Part shown: piece by piece, positions 9,056 to 17,484 of the stretch | Layout: every line of letters begins with the position of its first letter | How positions within the stretch are numbered: position 1 is the first letter of the stretch | From: Syntrophobacter fumaroxidans MPOB | Lineage (GTDB): Bacteria > Desulfobacterota > Syntrophobacteria > Syntrophobacterales > Syntrophobacteraceae | Assembly (NCBI RefSeq): GCF_000014965.1 | Contig: NC_008554.1 | Location: forward strand, 4,886,001-4,950,000 | DNA: 64,000 nucleotides | Reading direction: 5' to 3' | Notes under the pieces: generated by a model | What the model saw: the letters and a program-made list of their open reading frames with translations, nothing else | The model's database searches: none | Told to the model about the DNA's origin: nothing | Translations under genes and position numbers: made by a program

Positions 9056-9627
9056 AAGTATTATTAGCTGATAGCCGAGCGGGACTCAACAAGATTTCCG
9101 CCCATCACCGCGGAATTCGGGAACTGCTCCAAGAAGAAAGCAAGGAAGAGGTAAATGCATGAAATTTCATGATATTTAAAATGGATCAGGCACAATCTCC
9201 TTGCATCCTTTCTTCTGCTGAGATAATAGATCGAGTATCCGCTTGAGGCGCTGTGTATGCACGCTGAACCAATTCGCTGCATGAATGGACTTCGCGAATC
9301 CACTGACTGCTCCAGGTCCGGCGGATGACGGGTTTTGCCGATATCGAAACCCGACGCGGTGCCTTGGGAACCTATCGGTCAGGCGGGCGTTCCCGATTCC
9401 GCACCACTCCCGAAGGGCTTCTCCTCCGCGACGATTCTCCATCCCAGCTGCGCCGTCGCCATCCGATTTCCCGTACAAACCTTCTCCAGGGCCGGATGAG
9501 CTGTCGTGCCTCCTTGTCGGCCTTCAGACGAAACCGCCTGCCAAAGGTGCCGGACCAGGAGGAATCGATGTCCCTGGCAGGAGGAAGCCGGGGTCTTTCA
9601 CGCACGTGAATTCAGAGGAAAAGACGC
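9056..9627. other. Non-coding stretch before the GalT-like gene
   Basis: About 570 bases, locally AT-rich around 9120-9240, with a short palindromic GAAATTTC near 9160. No credible gene. It is the divergent control region for the phosphatase (minus) and GalT-like (plus) genes; no clear promoter was found. Confidence 0.4.
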
Positions 9628-10686
9628 ATGCTTCGGTTTGATCGCGAGAGATTTCATTCCCGGATCGTACTGCCCGATGGAGCTCCGGCGGACCGCCTCA
9701 TTGAAATCCGCACTCACCCCATCACGGGACGCACCTGCAGGATCACCTACAGCCGCGGAGAGGAACGCGAACCCGGTGCGGAGACTTTGCCCGCGCCGCC
9801 GCCCTTTGCCGGGGAGCGGGATAAGTGCCCGTTTTGTCCTGCACGGGTCTCCACGAGCACGCCGCGGTTACCGCCCGAGCTGTGCGCACAAGGACGCATG
9901 ACCCGGGGGACCTCCACGCTTTTTCCCAATCTCTTTCCATACGGCCGCTATTCGGCGGTCAGCCTCTTCGACGAAGCACATTTCGTGGAGATCGGCACGG
10001 CAACCCTGCAATCCTACACGGACAGTCTCCTCAACTGCCGGGACTATCTGCTGAGGGTCCTGGCCTACGATTCCGAGGCGATCTTCATGGCCATCACTCA
10101 GAATCACCTCCCCTCGGCCGGCGGTTCCATGATCCACCCGCACCTGCAGGTCCAGGCCGACCGCACACCCGCCAATTGCCAGCGATTCCTGCGCGGCCGC
10201 GCAATGGAGTATCGCCTTGAAACGGGTACACGCCTTCTTTCCGACTACCTGCAGTATGAGAAGCGGTCGGGGGAGCGCTATATCGGCGCCGTCGGCTCAT
10301 GGCATTGGCTGGCCGCCTTTGCTCCCGAAGCCTTTTTTGAAATATGGGGCATTCTGCCCGGCGTCAGCTCCCTGCGGCAGGTTTTGGACGACGACTGGCG
10401 GTCGTTGGCCCGGGGCATCCTGAACGCTCAGAAATTCTACCGCAGTCTCGGCCGCAACGGGTACAACCTGGGATTGCTGCTCCTGGAAGACGGTTCGGAC
10501 GATCTCGAGCTCCGGGTGGTCCTTGCCGTGCGCGGCAACTACGCGCCCTGGGTGCGCAGCGATTTCACGGGGTTCGAGGTGATGCTGGGGGATATGGCCA
10601 CCTTCACGGCTCCGGAGCTGACCTGCGAGAGGGCGCGGCCATTCTGGGAGGATCGGGTTTTGCCCATGGATGCCGAAAGCCGATGA
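9628..10686 (+). CDS. GalT-like nucleotidyltransferase (HIT superfamily)
   Basis: A 352-residue relative of galactose-1-phosphate uridylyltransferase. It has a zinc-type CPFC pair near residue 70 and the catalytic HIT-family motif in SAGGSMIHPHLQVQ, where GalT uses H-P-H-x-Q and the second His is the covalent nucleophile. Upstream FPNLFPYG and NHLPSAGG also fit the fold, and the length matches GalT (about 350). The ATG at 9628 follows AGAGGA. GalT enzymes move UMP or AMP between sugar 1-phosphates and UDP-glucose; the substrate here cannot be deduced because no Leloir genes are nearby. It stands alone between divergent and convergent neighbours. Confidence 0.82.
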   Translation: MLRFDRERFHSRIVLPDGAPADRLIEIRTHPITGRTCRITYSRGEEREPGAETLPAPPPFAGERDKCPFCPARVSTSTPRLPPELCAQGRMTRGTSTLFPNLFPYGRYSAVSLFDEAHFVEIGTATLQSYTDSLLNCRDYLLRVLAYDSEAIFMAITQNHLPSAGGSMIHPHLQVQADRTPANCQRFLRGRAMEYRLETGTRLLSDYLQYEKRSGERYIGAVGSWHWLAAFAPEAFFEIWGILPGVSSLRQVLDDDWRSLARGILNAQKFYRSLGRNGYNLGLLLLEDGSDDLELRVVLAVRGNYAPWVRSDFTGFEVMLGDMATFTAPELTCERARPFWEDRVLPMDAESR

Positions 10687-11059
10687 GGTCATGGCGCCGA
10701 ATGAAGCACGGGGCGGGCGCAAGACCGGGAATGCGGCCTCCCGGACCGGATTGCGAGATGAGAGCGGCGGGAAACCTCCCCATCATCCATTATCAGGTGG
10801 GGAATTCTGCGAGACTTTCACGCCGCGATTGCCCAAAACGGGGTTTCCCGGCGGGATGGGGACGGGAGCGACTCGGGCCGCGAGAGTGGGGGGACGCTTT
10901 GAGTGCTTGTCCCCGATACAGTCAGCCCACTCGGATCGCCGGCACGGCCGAGCCGTGCCCATCCTGTGATCTTGCTCCCGGGTCTGTGCGGTTCGCGGGA
11001 ACGACGAACCGGACTCCGGCGGGCGCCACCGGACACCGAAGGGCTTCAGGGACGCAGCG
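10687..11059. other. Spacer between convergent genes, nothing recognised
   Basis: About 370 bases of GC-rich DNA between the GalT-like gene and the convergent cNMP-binding gene. Only short overlapping frames are present. Confidence 0.4.
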
Positions 11060-11581
11060 CTAAATCAGGCTCACCCCGACGTTTCCCCTGCAATCGGGGC
11101 AATGCCGGGCGTGTTCGACGATCAGGCTCGATTCCCATTGGTGAATGAGGGTGCAAATCTCCTGGATCACCATGCGGGCGAGATCGGGAAACTGTTCCAG
11201 GGTTCGCTGGAACTTGTCCCGGGCGAAGATTACGCATCGCATGCGCGTCAGGGCTTTCAGGGAATAGAGCCGCTTGGCCGGGCAGAGAAGCGAGAGTCCC
11301 CCGAGGAAAGTGCTTTCCCCGTACTCTCTCACTTGCTCGCTCGTCCCGTCAACGGTCAGCATCAGTCCGGCTTTTCCCTCCAGGATGAAATAGGCGTGTT
11401 CGTCCGTGTCCCCCTCCGTGAAAAGGAATTCGCCGGGTTTGAAGACTTCCCGTGTACACAAATAAGCCAGAACCTTCTGGGCTTCCATGGGCAAGCCGGA
11501 GAATACGGGAATCTGAAGAAGGATTTCCAGGTTTTCCTGGTATTCGCTAGGCGGATGCCCGCGGTCCGTGTACGAGTTCAT
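11060..11581 (-). CDS. Cyclic nucleotide-binding domain protein
   Basis: A 173-residue protein consisting almost entirely of one cNMP-binding domain: IPVFSGLPMEAQKVLAYL opens the helix bundle, GEFLFTEGDTDEHAYFILEG forms the beta-roll, and the phosphate-binding cassette is FLGGLSLLCPAKRLYS with the conserved Arg. A short tail ends in HCPDCRG, a lone CPxC pair. No DNA-binding domain follows, so it is not a CRP-type regulator but probably a small sensor. Its start lies 35 bases inside the end of the ABC exporter gene, implying translational coupling and a joint function. The ligand (cAMP, cGMP or other) cannot be told. Confidence 0.85.
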   Translation of the reverse strand: MNSYTDRGHPPSEYQENLEILLQIPVFSGLPMEAQKVLAYLCTREVFKPGEFLFTEGDTDEHAYFILEGKAGLMLTVDGTSEQVREYGESTFLGGLSLLCPAKRLYSLKALTRMRCVIFARDKFQRTLEQFPDLARMVIQEICTLIHQWESSLIVEHARHCPDCRGNVGVSLI

Positions 11582-14048
11582 AGAGCAATCCCTTTCTGGA
11601 AATCAGTTCGTCGTATGCCCCAAATTCGGCAATCTTCCCCGCCTTCATCACGGCGACCTTGTCGAATCCCTTGATGGTGTCGAGGCGGTGAACCACTGCG
11701 ATCAGCGTGCTCTTGCCCTTCCAGCGGGTTTCCAGGAGGTTCTGAATCCGCTTCTGCGAAGCGTTGTCCAAGGCCGAGGTGGCTTCATCCATCACGAGTA
11801 TGGGCGGGTTCTTCAGGAACACCCTGGCGATAGCAAGCTTCTGACGCTGGCCCCCCGACAAGCGGTCGCCCTTCGTGCCCACATTGAATTCCATCCCGAT
11901 TTCAACCACCTTTTCAAGGAGGTCCTCCTCCACAAGCAGATGTACAATGCTCTGACCGATGCGTTCCTGTGCTTTGGGATGATCGGAGGTCTGCTTGCCG
12001 AAAAGAATGTTGTCGAGAATGGTCTGGGTGTATATGTAGTCGTTCATTGCATAAGAGGTCACCGCTTCGGGCCGCTCCCGCGATATCTTGTCCTTGAACA
12101 GGTGGCGGCCTTCCAGGATAAGGTTTTCCATCATCGGCGGCAGGGCGATGAGTTTGTGAACTCCGGGCGTGAACCTCAAAGCGAGCCTGAGCAGCATCAG
12201 CCGGTCCTCTTCGCGGAGTTCGTGCAGGTGAACGTTTTCCATGCGATTGACGAGCGCCCTGGTCTCGGCGAATTCGTCCGAAGTGACCGGCGTGTTGCGG
12301 AAAAAAACCTCGTCCGGCGGAAGATTGCCCAGGATATCAACGGTCATGGAGGCCAGGTCCCGGCCGAGGCTGATGAGCGGATTCCTGAGCTGCGCCTCGT
12401 CCAGAAAGTCCAGGAAATACCTGTTTTCGGGAAGCCGGTCGATCATGAATTCGTCCAGATTCGGGCTGCCGAAAATCAGATTTGCGGCGATGCCGGAATA
12501 GGTGAGATAGTGACGTTCATCGAAAAATTCGAAGTAGTCCGCAAGCTCCTCGCCGTATTCCTCCTGGAAGTTGTGGCGCACCCGGATCAGCTTCTCCACC
12601 AGCTCGGCTTCGCGGTCCCGGTGGAGAATCGTGTTCAGTCCGAAACGCAGCACGTCCGCGAAGATGCCAACCTGCTGCAGAACCTGGATCATCTCATCCA
12701 GCGTGGGAAGCTCTTCGGGGTCCTCATTCTTGCCCAGCGCCGCCTCGCATGAGTAGAGCAGGTTTTCGCGGATGGTCCCGTCGAATATGAATGGGGACTG
12801 GGCCACGATGCCCATGTTTTTGGCCATATCCATCTTCGTCAGGTCCGACACCTCGTGACCGTCGATCTCGACCGTGCCCCCCGTGTACTTGTGGAGCTGG
12901 CTGATGCAGTGAGCCAGGGTGCTCTTCCCGCTCCCCGAAAAGCCGACCAGGGCCAATTGCTCTCCCGGCTTCAGCTCGAGGTTGATCTGTTTGAGGAGCT
13001 GAATGCCGCCGGGTACCGTGAAAGACAGGTCCCTGGTCGTGACTTCACCCTTGAACGCGTAAGGTTCGCGATCCGGCGGTTCGAGCAGGTGCTCGGGCGC
13101 AACGTCGAAGTATTCCATGATCCGCTCGTAGCTGACGCTTGCGTCCTGGTAGACCTGGTAGAATTCCATGAGCTCCTTCCATGGATCGTAGAGCTTCTCG
13201 TAGGCGGACAGGAACGCCACCAGGGCTCCGAGGTCGAACCGGCCCTGGATGGCAAGATAGCCCCCGACGAGAAACAGGATGAACGGACCGAGATTCTGGA
13301 ACAGGTTGTTCAGGACTTTGACCCCGTTCTTGTAGAGGATCCAGATCACCCTGACCCTGAAGAGCTGGTCGACCAGTGCCCCGTACTTGCGGTTCTCGAT
13401 GCGGAAGCTGTCGTTCCCGTGGATTTCGTGGATCCCGGAAATGGCTTCATCCACCTTGCTGCTGATCTTCCGCGTGATATCGACCCGCTGCTTGTTCGCC
13501 TTGTTGGATCGTTGCTGGAGCTTCGGGACGAGATAGATGACAATGGGGTAGGTGGCCAGGCTCAATACTGCGAGCAGGGGATTGAGGTAAAACATGTATG
13601 CGCCGAAGGCAAGCAGCGTGAGCAGGTTGATTGCCGGGGTGCTGATGGCGGCGCCGACGAATTCCCCCGCATTGGCCACCTCGGTCACCAGCGACGACAC
13701 CACCATACCGGGCGAGGATTTCTGAAAAAAGCTGAGGGGGAGTGTAAGGATGTGTTCGTAAAGCCCTTTTCGGATACGGTTGAGGGCTTCCTGGCCGATG
13801 TGCGTCTGGAGAACGGTCGTGACGTACTTCAGACCGCTGGCGAGAAGCACCGCCGCCAGGTACAATCCGCAGTAGAGAAAGAGCAGGTCGACTTTCCTCG
13901 CTCCGATGGCCTGGTTGACGATTTTTTTCTGCATTTCCAGCGGAAACACCCTGGCTGCGACGGTAATCAGAATCAGCCCCAGCAGAAGCACCTGAAGCTT
14001 CATGTTGCTGGTCTTGACCCAATAGGACAACGGGCGTTTGGTGATCAT
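11547..14048 (-). CDS. ABC exporter with large insert in the ATPase domain
   Basis: An 833-residue fused type I exporter: six-helix membrane domain (about 1-310), then the nucleotide-binding domain. Walker A is GFSGSGKST at 369-377, the Q-loop Gln is near 417 (IVAQSPFIFDG), the signature LSGGQRQ begins at 730, Walker B is ILVMDEATSALD, and the switch His is in VVHRLDT. Walker A and signature are normally about 105 residues apart; here the distance is 361, so some 250 residues are inserted after the Q-loop. The post-Q-loop pattern appears three times: GTIRENLLYS, YSGIAANLIFGS and QTILDNILFGK. The insert is acidic and helical with no recognised domain. The gene overlaps the downstream cNMP-binding gene. 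Substrate unknown; lipid, peptide or drug export are all possible. Confidence 0.9.
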   Translation of the reverse strand: MITKRPLSYWVKTSNMKLQVLLLGLILITVAARVFPLEMQKKIVNQAIGARKVDLLFLYCGLYLAAVLLASGLKYVTTVLQTHIGQEALNRIRKGLYEHILTLPLSFFQKSSPGMVVSSLVTEVANAGEFVGAAISTPAINLLTLLAFGAYMFYLNPLLAVLSLATYPIVIYLVPKLQQRSNKANKQRVDITRKISSKVDEAISGIHEIHGNDSFRIENRKYGALVDQLFRVRVIWILYKNGVKVLNNLFQNLGPFILFLVGGYLAIQGRFDLGALVAFLSAYEKLYDPWKELMEFYQVYQDASVSYERIMEYFDVAPEHLLEPPDREPYAFKGEVTTRDLSFTVPGGIQLLKQINLELKPGEQLALVGFSGSGKSTLAHCISQLHKYTGGTVEIDGHEVSDLTKMDMAKNMGIVAQSPFIFDGTIRENLLYSCEAALGKNEDPEELPTLDEMIQVLQQVGIFADVLRFGLNTILHRDREAELVEKLIRVRHNFQEEYGEELADYFEFFDERHYLTYSGIAANLIFGSPNLDEFMIDRLPENRYFLDFLDEAQLRNPLISLGRDLASMTVDILGNLPPDEVFFRNTPVTSDEFAETRALVNRMENVHLHELREEDRLMLLRLALRFTPGVHKLIALPPMMENLILEGRHLFKDKISRERPEAVTSYAMNDYIYTQTILDNILFGKQTSDHPKAQERIGQSIVHLLVEEDLLEKVVEIGMEFNVGTKGDRLSGGQRQKLAIARVFLKNPPILVMDEATSALDNASQKRIQNLLETRWKGKSTLIAVVHRLDTIKGFDKVAVMKAGKIAEFGAYDELISRKGLLYELVHGPRASA

Positions 14049-14304
14049 CGGAACTCATTCCCCCTGGAGTTATCGGGTGCAATCGTCAAATGCGCATGCA
14101 CGATTCGGGAGCCGGCATGGCTGTGATCCGATCCGGGTCGGCCGCTTTTACACCGGAACAGATTGGCGGTGAGAGCGCTTCTTCCGAGCGACACGCGCGG
14201 CATCAAGACCCGAAAGGAAGCACCCGCTCGTTTTCCTTACTGTGTGAGCGTTCCCCCATGTAAATACAATGACCCCGGCAAAGACACAATGCATTACTTA
14301 TCGA

Positions 14305-14333
14305 TTGACCGGTTCGGGGGCATCCTTTATGAT
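14305..14333 (+). promoter_or_regulatory. Sigma-70-type promoter for the rsbW/rsbV-like pair
   Basis: TTGACC (14305-14310), a 17-base spacer, then TATGAT (14328-14333). Transcription would begin near 14340. That leaves only about 10 bases before the ATG at 14350 but 49 before the ATG at 14389, which favours the later start. Confidence 0.6.
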
Positions 14334-14388
14334 TTCGAAGGGTAAGATTATGTCGCATCGGGCTGCGGAAGCGTTCAAAGGGGCATGC

Positions 14389-14817
14389 ATGACGGCCGAT
14401 GAGGTTTCCTTTCGCGTCGAGGGCAATTTGTCCGAATTGGACCGTCTTGCCACGATCGTCCATCGTTTCGGGGAAGAACACCATCTTCCGGACAAAGTCG
14501 TGTTCGCGCTGAACCTCGCCCTGGACGAACTCATCACCAATACCATCAAGTACGGTCGGAAAGAAGACGGCAAGTACAACATCATGGTCGGTCTCGCCTG
14601 CGCGTCCGGGGCAGTCACGCTGACCGTGGAGGATGACGGCGCCCCTTTCGATCCGCTCCAGGCCGAGGAGCCCGATATCACCTGTCCCATCGAGGAGCGG
14701 GAAATCGGGGGAATGGGACTGCATTTGCTGCGCAGGCTGATGGACGAAATCAAATATGAACGGCGCGATGGCAAAAATCTGATCCGGATGAAGAAGATTT
14801 TCGAGCCTGCATCCTGA
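14389..14817 (+). CDS. RsbW/SpoIIAB-like anti-sigma serine kinase
   Basis: A 142-residue GHKL ATPase of the HATPase_c_2 group. The N-box is LALDELITNTIKYG, the G1 box DDGAPFDP and the G2 box GGMGLHLL, all ATP-binding motifs of anti-sigma kinases that phosphorylate STAS antagonists. The start MTADEVSF (ATG 14389, AAGGGG 5 bases upstream) gives the usual family length; the frame is open from 14269 and an ATG at 14350 is the alternative. The STAS gene follows after 31 bases, so the two form a kinase/antagonist pair. The sigma factor or other target is not in the window. Confidence 0.88.
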   Translation: MTADEVSFRVEGNLSELDRLATIVHRFGEEHHLPDKVVFALNLALDELITNTIKYGRKEDGKYNIMVGLACASGAVTLTVEDDGAPFDPLQAEEPDITCPIEEREIGGMGLHLLRRLMDEIKYERRDGKNLIRMKKIFEPAS

Positions 14818-14848
14818 AAAACCGGTCAGCCGTTGGGGGAGAAGACGA

Positions 14849-15181
14849 ATGGAAGTGGATGAAAGGAAAGAGAACGGAATCACCATTCTCGTCCTGAAAG
14901 GGCGCCTTGATTCGAATACATCCGACCAATTCGGAGAAAAACTGTACAGCCTGATCCAGGCCGGAGAAAACAAACTGGTTCTCGACCTGGGGGGAGTCGA
15001 CTACATATCGAGTGCCGGGCTCCGTGTGATCATCAAGTCGGTCAAGGATCTCAAACGCATCGACGGGCAGCTCTGCCTGTGCTCGATGAAGGACTACATC
15101 CGGGAGATTTTCGATCTGTCCGGTATTGCGACGATACTCCCGATACACCCAACCCTGGAAGAATCGCTCCACGCCCTCTGA
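14849..15181 (+). CDS. STAS-domain anti-anti-sigma factor (RsbV/SpoIIAA-like)
   Basis: A 110-residue single STAS domain. It opens with a beta-strand ITILVLKGRLDS, and the phospho-acceptor loop is VDYISSAGLRVI, with two serines at the conserved position. Unphosphorylated antagonists bind the cognate kinase and release its target; the kinase lies immediately upstream and a PP2C phosphatase of the matching type lies at 7559-9055. GGGGGAG precedes the ATG. The pairing with those two proteins is inferred from family and proximity. Confidence 0.9.
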   Translation: MEVDERKENGITILVLKGRLDSNTSDQFGEKLYSLIQAGENKLVLDLGGVDYISSAGLRVIIKSVKDLKRIDGQLCLCSMKDYIREIFDLSGIATILPIHPTLEESLHAL

Positions 15182-15670
15182 TCGCACACCGTAGCGTGCT
15201 TCCGGGTCTGACCCGGCACGCCACATGCCGACGTGTGTCCGCAGACCGGCGGGCTGCCGATTCCCCGAACGACGGGTGAGCGAACCGGATGTCCCGATAC
15301 GAGGGAGCGGCGAAACCTCCTCATTCTTGCAGCATGCCGGTTCGGCGGGTGTTCCGACCCCGGGCCGCGCCGTCGCCTCCGCGTGTTCCCGCGCATCGCT
15401 CCCCCCCCTTCACCGACCTTGCGGCAATCCTCAGCCGACACACGCCCGGAGTTCTGCCGATTTATTGTCTCCATACCCGGTGTTTGGGGGTGTTTGGGGG
15501 TTTCCCCTTCCGGTTCTATATGTTAAAGGGTAGCATTCGAATCCGGGCTTTTGAAATATGGATTGGCTTTGATCAAGGCTTCAGAGCGATTTCCGTGGTG
15601 GTGCGAACCGGGGCGGGCGCTCCCGTGCAACCCGCGGACTCGGTTCTGCCCGCCTGCAGCCGATGGGCCG
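15182..15670. other. Non-coding stretch upstream of the selenoprotein
   Basis: About 490 bases without a credible gene. Near 15479-15500 the ten-base unit TGTTTGGGGG occurs twice in tandem. No terminator was recognised for the STAS gene. Confidence 0.4.
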
Positions 15671-15698
15671 TTGACATTGCAATCGATTACTCTTAAAT
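15671..15698 (+). promoter_or_regulatory. Putative promoter of the selenoprotein gene
   Basis: A perfect TTGACA at 15671-15676 is followed after 16 bases by TTAAAT (4 of 6 matches). The selenoprotein ATG is 33 bases downstream, with an AGGAGGA ribosome site between. Confidence 0.5.
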
Positions 15699-15731
15699 AA
15701 TGGCTACCAAATAATAACAGGAGGAAGATTG

Positions 15732-16052
15732 ATGATCAGCATCACTACGAAGGCCGAAGAGGTCCTCAAGGACTACTTCAAGGAAAAGGAAATCGTTCCC
15801 ATACGTGTTTTCCTCCAGATGGGAGGGTGAAGCGGTCCGTCGTTGTCTATGGTTCTGGATGAACCTAAAGAGCAAGATGAAGTATTCAAGATCAACGGTT
15901 TTACCATGGTGATCGACAGGGAACTGCTGGGCAAGGTCAAGAGCGTGAACGTGGACTATGTGGTTCACCCGGGCATGGGTGCAGGTTTCAAGCTGACCGC
16001 CGAGGTGCCGGTGGGCGGCGGGGGGTGCGGGTCCACATCGTGCCACTGCTAG
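15732..16052 (+). CDS. HesB/IscA-like selenoprotein (in-frame TGA = Sec)
   Basis: Reading through the TGA at 15828-15830 gives a continuous 106-residue A-type iron-sulfur carrier-like protein with selenocysteine at position 33. Before the TGA the frame reads MISITTKAEEVLKDYF and ends in VFLQMGG; after it SGPSLSMVLDEP continues the HesB fold with no shift. The TGA falls where A-type proteins have their first cluster Cys (G-G-C-S-G), and the C-terminus GGGGCGSTSCHC supplies the others. The known HesB-like selenoprotein family has this arrangement. AGGAGGA lies ahead of the ATG, and a short stem-loop follows the TGA. Ordinary gene callers would see only a truncated frame from 15843. The likely role is iron-sulfur cluster or redox chemistry. 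Confidence 0.85.
15831..15871 (+). promoter_or_regulatory. Candidate bacterial SECIS element
   Basis: Starting 15 bases after the TGA, TCT (15846-15848) pairs with AGA (15869-15871). Above an internal loop, GGTTC (15851-15855) pairs with GAACC (15861-15865) around the pentaloop TGGAT. Size, distance and a loop containing G and U fit bacterial SelB-binding SECIS hairpins. Confidence 0.6.
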
Positions 16053-16266
16053 GCAGCCGCTGCATGGCTGAGTGCCCTTGATGTCCCGCGGCGTAATGCG
16101 TTCGCTGTATTGGCGGGCTTGAGCCCGACGTGCCGTTCTGCGAGGGTTCGAAGGCCGGCGTGGGTCTCCAGCCGGTTCGCCGTTGTCGGGAACGTCGCCG
16201 GGACTCAGGCCGACTGCGCGCGTGAAGATCAGCATCATTGAAGCAGAATTGCGGGAAGACTACCCG

Positions 16267-16303
16267 GAGGCCGTCATACGGAGGTGTGACGGCCTCATTT
16301 TAT
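16267..16303 (+). terminator. Rho-independent terminator after the selenoprotein
   Basis: GAGGCCGTCA (16267-16276) pairs perfectly with TGACGGCCTC (16287-16296), followed by ATTTTAT. It ends the selenoprotein transcript after a 214-base 3-prime region. Confidence 0.75.
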
Positions 16304-16347
16304 CAGAAGCCGCCCCGAGCTGACGGCGCACAATGCACTGTGAATTG

Positions 16348-16370
16348 CGCCCCGGCGGGGCGTTTTCTTT
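16348..16370 (+). terminator. Second GC-rich terminator hairpin
   Basis: CGCCCC (16348-16353) and GGGGCG (16357-16362) pair around a three-base loop, followed by TTTTCTTTT. It may be a back-up terminator for the selenoprotein gene. Confidence 0.55.
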
Positions 16371-16901
16371 TCATGGGCAGTCGGGGTTTTCCGAAAGGCT
16401 TTCCGGTCCGGGCTCTTCGCCGCGGCAAGGGCCGTCCTCTTGAGGGGGCGAAGACCCAGGCGCACGGCGCAGCGAAGCTTGTGTGACGGGTGAAGGCGAA
16501 GAGGCCGGTATTCGACGGCTCGTCGGCAGGCGGGGCGAGAGCGCGTCGGGGGGAGCGGTTCCGGTCCGCGCGGGACGTCCGGTACCCTTTGCCTGACGTT
16601 CTCGGGCTCATGGTTGATGGCCGGGCGTATTCCCTCACGGGTCGGCGGGGGCGACCGTATTGAAATTTCTCCGCAAAAGCTGAAAGATTTGGTACAGTGA
16701 CAACGCGAACGGCAGCCGGCAACGCTCCCGTGTTCATGGTGGAATCACCGCTGGTGACGGCAGGCTCGGAAATGGAGCGCGGGTGGGGACGTTTGCGGCG
16801 ACAAGGGATAGCGCGCGGGAACCGGAGCGTGTCGGCGACGACACGGGGCCGGAGGAGTCGCGAGAGTCGGAGTGACACCTGAGCACGCGAAAGGATACGA
16901 T
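16371..16901. other. Non-coding stretch before the chagasin-like gene
   Basis: About 530 bases of GC-rich DNA. The only long frame, on the minus strand, is Arg/Pro/Ser-rich and lacks any recognisable fold, so no gene is called. Confidence 0.4.
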
Positions 16902-17402
16902 GTGAAACGCACCGATCCAATGAACTGCAGACAGGTGAGAGCGAAACCGGAGGCACAGGGCCGGCGGGTCGGCGGGAGGTCCTTACTATTCGTCCTGATC
17001 GGCGTACTCTGTGTGCCCTTTCTGATCGCCGGAAAACAGACGGGTGACGCAGAAGCTCAGAAGGCAGCCGTGAATGAAGGACAAACGTCCGGAGAGCAGG
17101 TTCTCCCGGTGAATCAACTGGTAGTGGAGCAAGGGAGCGAGTTCTCGCTCACTCTCAAGTCAAACGCGAGCACTGGATTCCAGTGGAGGCTCGCGGCCCC
17201 TCTGGACGAGAGCATTCTGAAGCTGGTGGGCTCCGAGTACAAGGCATCGTCCGGCAGACGGATCGGAGAGGGAGGAACGGAAGTGTGGACGTTTCAGGCG
17301 GTAGGCGTGGGGATGACCTCCATCCGCTTGGAATATCTACGTTCCTGGGAAAAGGGAGTGCCCCCCGCGAGGACGGCCGTTTACTCGGTCGTGGTGAAAT
17401 AA
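16902..17402 (+). CDS. Chagasin-like (I42) cysteine protease inhibitor
   Basis: A 166-residue secreted or membrane-anchored protein. After a basic N-terminus a hydrophobic segment (LLFVLIGVLCVPFLIAG) acts as signal or anchor. The I42 domain fills the C-terminal 100 residues with its three inhibitory loops: NASTGFQW (family N-x-T-T-G-Y/F-x-W), GEGGTEVW (G-x-G-G), and RSWEKG (the RPW loop, with Ser for Pro). Chagasins block papain-like proteases. The start is the GTG at 16902 with AAGGA upstream; ATG 16920 is also possible. It is a lone gene convergent with the next one. The target protease is unknown. Confidence 0.8.
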   Translation: MKRTDPMNCRQVRAKPEAQGRRVGGRSLLFVLIGVLCVPFLIAGKQTGDAEAQKAAVNEGQTSGEQVLPVNQLVVEQGSEFSLTLKSNASTGFQWRLAAPLDESILKLVGSEYKASSGRRIGEGGTEVWTFQAVGVGMTSIRLEYLRSWEKGVPPARTAVYSVVVK

Positions 17403-17484
17403 GAGGGAAGCCCCGACGAGTGGAGCCCGTGTGCTCGCGATACTCCGCCTGAACGTGGCGGGGGTAAGCCCTGAGGGGTAAGGA

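Noticed and set aside
16303-16956. 217-codon minus-strand frame upstream of the chagasin-like gene
   Set aside because: Arg/Pro/Ser-rich, no domain, crosses two terminator-like hairpins and the start of the inhibitor gene.
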